A stretch of DNA of 64,000 bases. Origin: Chloranthus sessilifolius. Lineage: Eukaryota; Streptophyta; Magnoliopsida; Chloranthales; Chloranthaceae. The DNA lies in NCBI GenBank assembly GCA_021018995.1, contig CM037587.1, forward strand, positions 91,571,251 through 91,635,250, in the 5' to 3' direction. Below the pieces are notes generated by a model. That model ran no database searches and was not told the DNA's origin. It saw nothing but the letters and a program-made list of their open reading frames with translations. Positions within the stretch are counted from its first letter, which is position 1. Each line of letters opens with the position of its first letter. The position numbers were made by a program, and so were the translations under genes. Of this stretch, positions 63,201 to 64,000 are shown in pieces.

Positions 63201-63981
63201 ATGGTGGCCACATTGTCCCTGGAGATGGAGCATCCACCTATCAGGTGCTTACTTTTTCTACTCATCTATTTACCCGTCCATGGCGGCCACATCGTCCCTT
63301 GAGATCCAAAAGCAACGGTCGATCCACAGGCCATATGCGATGATGAAAATGATGCTTGTGCGACAACATGGGATTATCAAACGACGGCTAACGATCAGGT
63401 AAGATTATGTAAGGGGTTTCAAATTGTAGGGGCATTTGTGGCTTCAAACTTAATTTTCATTGAGGCATAAGGGTAAGAACGTCGTTACACACTTCCGTTA
63501 ACGTCCGTCTAGCGATCAGTACCAGTCAAAGCTGGTCAACTAACCGCAAGGGGTTTTCTACACAGATCCCGCCAATCATCTGGGTGAAAAATAAATATGC
63601 ATAACAGGGGGGGCGGAGTGTAATTTCACAATAACATAGGGAGCTAAATGCAAAAAACCCTTTTTTATAAATTATACAATAGCTTATATTATTATTATAT
63701 AGTTTTGTAGTTGTATTGAAAACCAGTTCGTTACTTTTGGCTTTGCTTCCTTACTTGTACTTATATAGCAAAACATATTTTCGTTGTATATTCCTCATGA
63801 TGTAGATTAGATCTCCATTAGAAGGCACATGAAGTTGACATAAAAGCATACCTGTGATTCTATTATCTGAACAATCATATGATGGCTTAAATTGCAGGAA
63901 CAAGTCGGATCGTCGGTTGTGGAAGCTATGCTCTCTAGATCTGCCCCAGTTTTCTATGGAGATCTTAGAAATCATGAAAGG
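32715..63981 (+). CDS. JmjC/cupin-type 2-oxoglutarate oxygenase, first three coding exons (continues beyond window)
   Basis: Exon 1 (32715-32831, 39 codons) begins MNKEKH and ends [11 protein letters not shown]. Intron 1 is 70 bp (32832-32901). Exon 2 (32902-32979, 26 codons) reads [15 protein letters not shown] and ends GGLDYLQ|GT. Exon 3 (63898-63981, 28 codons), after TTGCAG, begins [12 protein letters not shown], contains [14 protein letters not shown] and is followed by GT. All three junctions are phase 0 and each exon is open. The order 'NVPA..GCI.DWKAF.KW.. / DYLQ / [14 protein letters not shown]' fits the N-terminus of plant JmjC (cupin_8) proteins of the JMJD5/TYW5-like group, which hydroxylate or demethylate protein or RNA substrates. 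The Fe(II)-binding HxD/H residues would be in exons beyond the window. Family call is from recognition of the pattern; the subfamily is uncertain. Intron 2 is about 31 kb. Confidence 0.7.
33096..33337. repeat. ~55 bp minisatellite plus (TA)n tail
   Basis: About 3.5 copies of a 54-55 bp unit containing 'actcatggttttaaatattgg' and 'catatcgacggatatg', then a pure TA run at 33303-33337, which abuts the 3' end of the LINE and may be its tail. Confidence 0.8.
33494..37531 (-). pseudogene. LINE ORF2: endonuclease, reverse transcriptase, zf-RVT
   Basis: Starts [13 protein letters not shown] at 37531, an APE-type endonuclease motif, then [24 protein letters not shown] and [10 protein letters not shown]. 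The RT region (35911-34800) shows [39 protein letters not shown] and [12 protein letters not shown], the last preceded by a stop. Beyond it are [18 protein letters not shown] and [13 protein letters not shown], and the C-terminal [16 protein letters not shown]2 nicks target DNA and reverse-transcribes the LINE RNA. Several stops and one 400 bp insertion disrupt it. Confidence 0.9.
36009..36408. mobile_element. 400 bp MITE inside LINE ORF2
   Basis: Inverted ends ATGGATCAAAA / TTTTTTGATCCAT. Flanks CTTCATAACC and CCTTCATACC look like a ~9 bp duplication with one indel. The interior contains two copies of a ~90 bp unit ('tcaaattatcgt..gtatcgt..caatttatcg') plus gatacgtatcg motifs. It belongs with the copy at 43040-43218, which has the same ends. 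Confidence 0.7.
38654..38886. repeat. GATACGTATCGG-type repeat, left part
   Basis: Contains tatacatattggcgaatatg, atgtatcggattagg and gccgatacgtatcc. It is interrupted at 38887 and resumes at 41432-41490 (atatccgatatgtatcggcc). Confidence 0.6.
38887..41431. mobile_element. 2.5 kb MULE-like non-autonomous element
   Basis: Left end 'aaggtagttaaggcggtgtg' pairs with right end 'ccttgccttgacaaccat', and further in 'ggtcatggcaa' pairs with 'ttgccatgg'. Sites at 38878-38886 (GTATCCAAT) and 41432-41440 (ATATCCGAT) agree at 7 of 9 positions, consistent with an old 9 bp MULE duplication. The interior is AT-rich, with a (CT)n run, a short palindromic 'gcctcaccatggcgtagtgag' insert (about 40431-40495), the hAT-like element and repeated 'gagagagaggctgcgaga' motifs (41040-41170). 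No transposase. Confidence 0.6.
39294..40044. mobile_element. 751 bp hAT-like element
   Basis: Ends TAGGGGCAGACCCA and TGGGTCCGCCGCTG are imperfect inverted repeats of the plant hAT consensus CAGGGGCGGACCCA. Flanking 8-mers ATCACGAC (39286-39293) and TTCACGAC (40045-40052) differ at one base, as expected for an hAT target duplication. The interior includes 'tgggcatatgccca' and a 79-codon frame (39675-39914) without recognisable motifs. Confidence 0.75.
41496..41849. other. Unassigned intron sequence
   Basis: AT-rich; I see no gene or repeat structure. Confidence 0.3.
41850..42660 (-). mobile_element. RTE-clade LINE fragment
   Basis: Minus-strand relics of [16 protein letters not shown] (42540-42490) matches the RTE 'GD..NC.NYRGIKL' block, [11 protein letters not shown] lies near 42050, and [12 protein letters not shown] near 41925 is the catalytic YADD-type motif. 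The stretch 42085-42360 carries the RTE 3'-tail phrase 'tatttggggttgactttgcg'. Order is scrambled by deletions. Confidence 0.65.
43040..43218. mobile_element. MITE, same family as 36009-36408
   Basis: Ends CCATGGTTCAAAATT and AATTTTGACCCATGG. The interior has ccgataggtatcgg, atgtatcggtatg and gatacgtattg. Flanks GGACAAC/GGACACAAC suggest a short duplication with an indel. Confidence 0.6.
43219..43859. other. Unassigned intron sequence
   Basis: No recognisable coding frame or repeat. Confidence 0.3.
43860..44165. repeat. GAT/GATG-rich microsatellite
   Basis: About 300 bp of imperfect gatgatgg/gatgatgat units with interspersed acaatgaggac-type phrases. Plant RTE LINEs often end in such trinucleotide tails, so it may be a relic RTE tail. 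Confidence 0.75.
44166..46069. other. Intron sequence with microsatellite and GATATCGG repeat
   Basis: Mostly unassigned. 45190-45222 is a (TC)n(TA)n microsatellite. 45490-45785 holds dispersed-repeat phrases (aatatgtatcggtatcggc, gatatcggctgtattggcgg, ggtatcggtccttgtgggac) like those at 30200 and 61060. Confidence 0.5.
46070..47070 (+). mobile_element. 5'-truncated L1 LINE fragment (zf-RVT end)
   Basis: [12 protein letters not shown] and [13 protein letters not shown] (to 46459), then in a second frame [13 protein letters not shown] and [15 protein letters not shown] with [14 protein letters not shown] (to 46841), are the C-terminal zf-RVT region of L1 ORF2. The last part matches the LINE at 33494 at the protein level. 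A 3' UTR and A-rich tail (about 47048-47065) follow. Sense orientation relative to the JmjC gene. Confidence 0.8.
47071..49011. other. Unassigned intron sequence
   Basis: AT-rich, with repeated 'ttactaatgggtctt' phrases near 48905-48980. No gene recognised. Confidence 0.4.
49506..49911 (+). pseudogene. C1 integrase C-terminus running into the LTR
   Basis: The proline-rich linker ([11 protein letters not shown]) is followed by [20 protein letters not shown], a chromodomain-like KWxG...SW block, then [13 protein letters not shown]. The frame continues past the LTR start at 49824 and stops at 49911, so the last ~29 codons are encoded by the LTR. Confidence 0.75.
49824..50748 (+). repeat. C1 LTR, 925 bp, flanked by integrase on one side and gag on the other
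   Basis: Starts TGACGGGGACGCC and ends CCTGCATCA. The TATA box CTATATAAAGG is at 50159-50168. It lies between the 3' end of pol and a primer site, the arrangement of a one-LTR circle or of two tandem elements sharing an LTR. Confidence 0.85.
49975..50060. repeat. CGCTCGAGCG palindrome cluster in C1 LTR
   Basis: Copies of CTCGAGCG and variants separated by 'gttataatcc' or 'accacttaag'. About 100 bp upstream of the TATA box. The two C2 LTRs have other copy numbers. Confidence 0.85.
50753..50765 (+). other. C1 primer binding site (tRNA-Met type)
   Basis: TGGTATCAGAGCC four bases after the LTR end. Confidence 0.9.
50902..52897 (+). pseudogene. C1 gag, protease and truncated reverse transcriptase
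   Basis: Gag from ATG 50902 ([13 protein letters not shown]) with [15 protein letters not shown], ending at an in-frame TGA (51475-51477) where a Trp codon is expected. The frame resumes ([15 protein letters not shown]), shifts by one base near 51645, then enters 51678-52487 with zinc knuckle [14 protein letters not shown] and protease [11 protein letters not shown] (intact D-S-G) and LGRPWLYD. The RT start (52586-52897) has [16 protein letters not shown] and a TAG within, and stops at ..GTWRM where C2's LTR is joined. Confidence 0.85.
52898..53870 (-). repeat. C2 3' LTR, 973 bp
   Basis: On the minus strand starts TGACAGGGACGCC (53870) and ends CCTGCGTCA (52898). Its end abuts C1's RT codons directly. 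It contains the CTCGAGCG cluster (53600-53725) and TATA box (about 53484-53494). Confidence 0.85.
53600..53725. repeat. CGCTCGAGCG palindrome cluster in C2 3' LTR
   Basis: Alternating 'cgctcgagcgag' and 'gaatttaac' or 'ggattataac' linkers; several half-sites mutated (CTTGAGCG, CTCGTGCG). Confidence 0.8.
53871..55341 (-). pseudogene. C2 integrase
   Basis: The zinc-binding HHCC region ([24 protein letters not shown]) is followed by the catalytic core MDFVLGLP with the first Asp. The second Asp block reads IVSNRDVRF (Asp to Asn), and the Glu block reads HPQTNG-stop-TE. The C-terminal part (54630-53995) has [11 protein letters not shown] and AYVIELPPD, and continues with a stop near 53994 toward the LTR. 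Cut-and-join activity would be lost on two counts. Confidence 0.85.
55617..57713 (-). pseudogene. C2 gag C-terminus, protease, RT and RNase H
   Basis: 57713-56400: zinc knuckle [14 protein letters not shown], protease site [11 protein letters not shown] (Gly of D-S-G changed to Glu), LGRPWLYD, then RT start with [13 protein letters not shown] and [14 protein letters not shown]. After a frame break near 56400-56290, RT continues [25 protein letters not shown] and [10 protein letters not shown]. RNase H start: [24 protein letters not shown] (to 55617). The remaining RNase H is broken up to 55345. Confidence 0.88.
57710..58492 (-). pseudogene. C2 gag N-terminal and middle part
   Basis: From ATG 58492 ([13 protein letters not shown]), with [15 protein letters not shown] and [12 protein letters not shown], ending at TGA 57917-57919 at the same codon as C1. 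It resumes at 57895 ([16 protein letters not shown]) and carries the same one-base shift before ..[13 protein letters not shown] as C1, so both copies inherited these lesions. Confidence 0.85.
58629..58641 (-). other. C2 primer binding site (tRNA-Met type)
   Basis: Minus-strand TGGTATCAGAGCC four bases inside the 5' LTR. Confidence 0.9.
58646..59636 (-). repeat. C2 5' LTR, 991 bp
   Basis: Starts TGATGGGGACGCC (59636) and ends CCTGCATCA (58646). The TATA box is CTATATAAAGG (about 59207-59217, minus). Right flank ATGTA equals the five bases left of the composite. Confidence 0.88.
59335..59490. repeat. CGCTCGAGCG palindrome cluster in C2 5' LTR
   Basis: The largest of the three clusters, about 10 copies of CTCGAGCG or variants (CTTGAGCG, CCCGAGCG) with 'gggccc', 'gaatttaac' and 'gcttaagtggt' linkers, about 120-280 bp upstream of the TATA box. 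Confidence 0.85.
59642..60711. other. Interior of the split MULE, right side
   Basis: No gene recognised. Together with 49320-49500 it forms the ~1.2 kb interior. The 75- and 76-codon frames at 59610 and 60444 lack known motifs. A captured gene fragment is possible but not shown. Confidence 0.4.
60898..62207. other. Intron sequence with repeat relics
   Basis: 61060-61390 has dispersed-repeat phrases (cagatacgtatcagcatcc, gatacatatcggcaatacat). 61505-61690 is a minus-strand RTE 3' tail: a (GAT)n-like run ending at 'cacctatttggggttagcta'. The rest is unassigned. Confidence 0.5.
62217..63661 (+). mobile_element. Pack-MULE carrying an RPC8-type gene fragment
   Basis: Left end 'ttttttgcatttagccccct' and right end 'agctaaatgcaaaaaaccc' are inverted repeats that continue through 'attgtgaaattacactccgc' and 'gttatgcatatttattttc'. 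Flanks TATTTATAA (62208-62216) and TTTTTATAA (63662-63670) are a 9 bp duplication with one mismatch. The interior (62960-63244) is a fragment of an RNA polymerase III subunit gene with its intron. Same TIR family as 49021-60888. Confidence 0.8.
62960..63244 (+). pseudogene. RPC8: Captured fragment of RNA polymerase III subunit RPC8 (RPC25/RPB7-like)
   Basis: Exon a (to 63054) reads [17 protein letters not shown] then [15 protein letters not shown]. Intron 63055-63148 (94 bp, GT..ATTATAG). Exon b (63149-63244) reads [16 protein letters not shown] then [16 protein letters not shown]. This is the N-terminal SHS2/RPB7-N domain of RPC8, the stalk subunit that helps Pol III initiate. Retained intron and donor sites show capture at the DNA level. 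No start Met of its own is visible; upstream in-frame sequence includes MPLGEAGC and a (GAA)n run. Downstream exons are absent, so no functional subunit can be made. Same strand as the host gene. Confidence 0.8.
63671..63897. other. 3' end of intron 2
   Basis: T/A-rich sequence leading to the acceptor TTAAATTGCAG. A branch-point-like context is plausible but not definable by eye. Confidence 0.4.
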
Positions 63982-64000
63982 GTGCGTGTTTTGTATTTTT

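Larger units (their letters stand above)
32980..63897 (+). other. Intron 2 of the JmjC gene, 30,918 bp, packed with transposons
   Basis: Donor CAG|GTCCTC after exon 2 and acceptor TTGCAG|GA before exon 3; the two exons continue in phase 0 and read as one protein domain. Everything between that I can identify is transposon, repeat or unassigned AT-rich DNA. No other host exon with matching context was found inside. Confidence 0.65.

Overview
This is nuclear DNA of a flowering plant. The evidence is dense nested Class I and II transposons of plant-specific lineages (Tat-like LTR, two chromovirus-type Ty3/gypsy families, L1 and RTE LINEs, a Kaonashi-type MULE, Pack-MULE and hAT-like elements), plant TATA and AAACCCTAA-type leaders, and GT-AG introns. 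The TE density and a roughly 31 kb intron suggest a large, TE-bloated genome. I cannot name the species.

Layout. 1-2985 is the 3' end of a Tat-like LTR retrotransposon with its 3' LTR, inserted in a ~145 bp satellite (2986-4720). 5321-17643 is a minus-strand Ty3/gypsy chromovirus (element A). It carries a chromodomain remnant, LTRs with arrays of the palindrome TCGATTAATCGA, and an additional sense ORF behind its own TATA box and a second palindrome array. A lies in the last exon of a decayed Ulp1-like protease gene (17646-21170). That gene and a mudrA-type transposase (23568-26617) form a Kaonashi-like MULE interspersed with CTGATATCAG arrays. The same ~145 bp satellite returns at 28240-28915. 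29720-32480 holds a decayed gypsy fragment and MITEs.

At 32659-32979 a host gene begins: TATA box, ATG and two short exons of a JmjC/cupin-type 2-oxoglutarate oxygenase. Its third exon lies at 63898-63981, in phase, so almost the whole right half of the window (32980-63897, 30,918 bp) appears to be one intron. Nested in it are an L1 LINE (with a MITE in ORF2), a MULE-like element holding an hAT-like element, an RTE fragment, a second LINE fragment, a MULE (49021-60888) split by a complex inverted gypsy composite (49506-59636), and a Pack-MULE (62217-63661) that has captured two exons and the intron of an RNA polymerase III RPC8-type gene.

Most TE genes are broken by stops or frameshifts. The features that stand out are the giant intron, the captured RPC8 fragment, the composite gypsy insertion flanked by ATGTA, and the independent appearance of short perfect-palindrome arrays in regulatory or non-coding parts of three unrelated elements.
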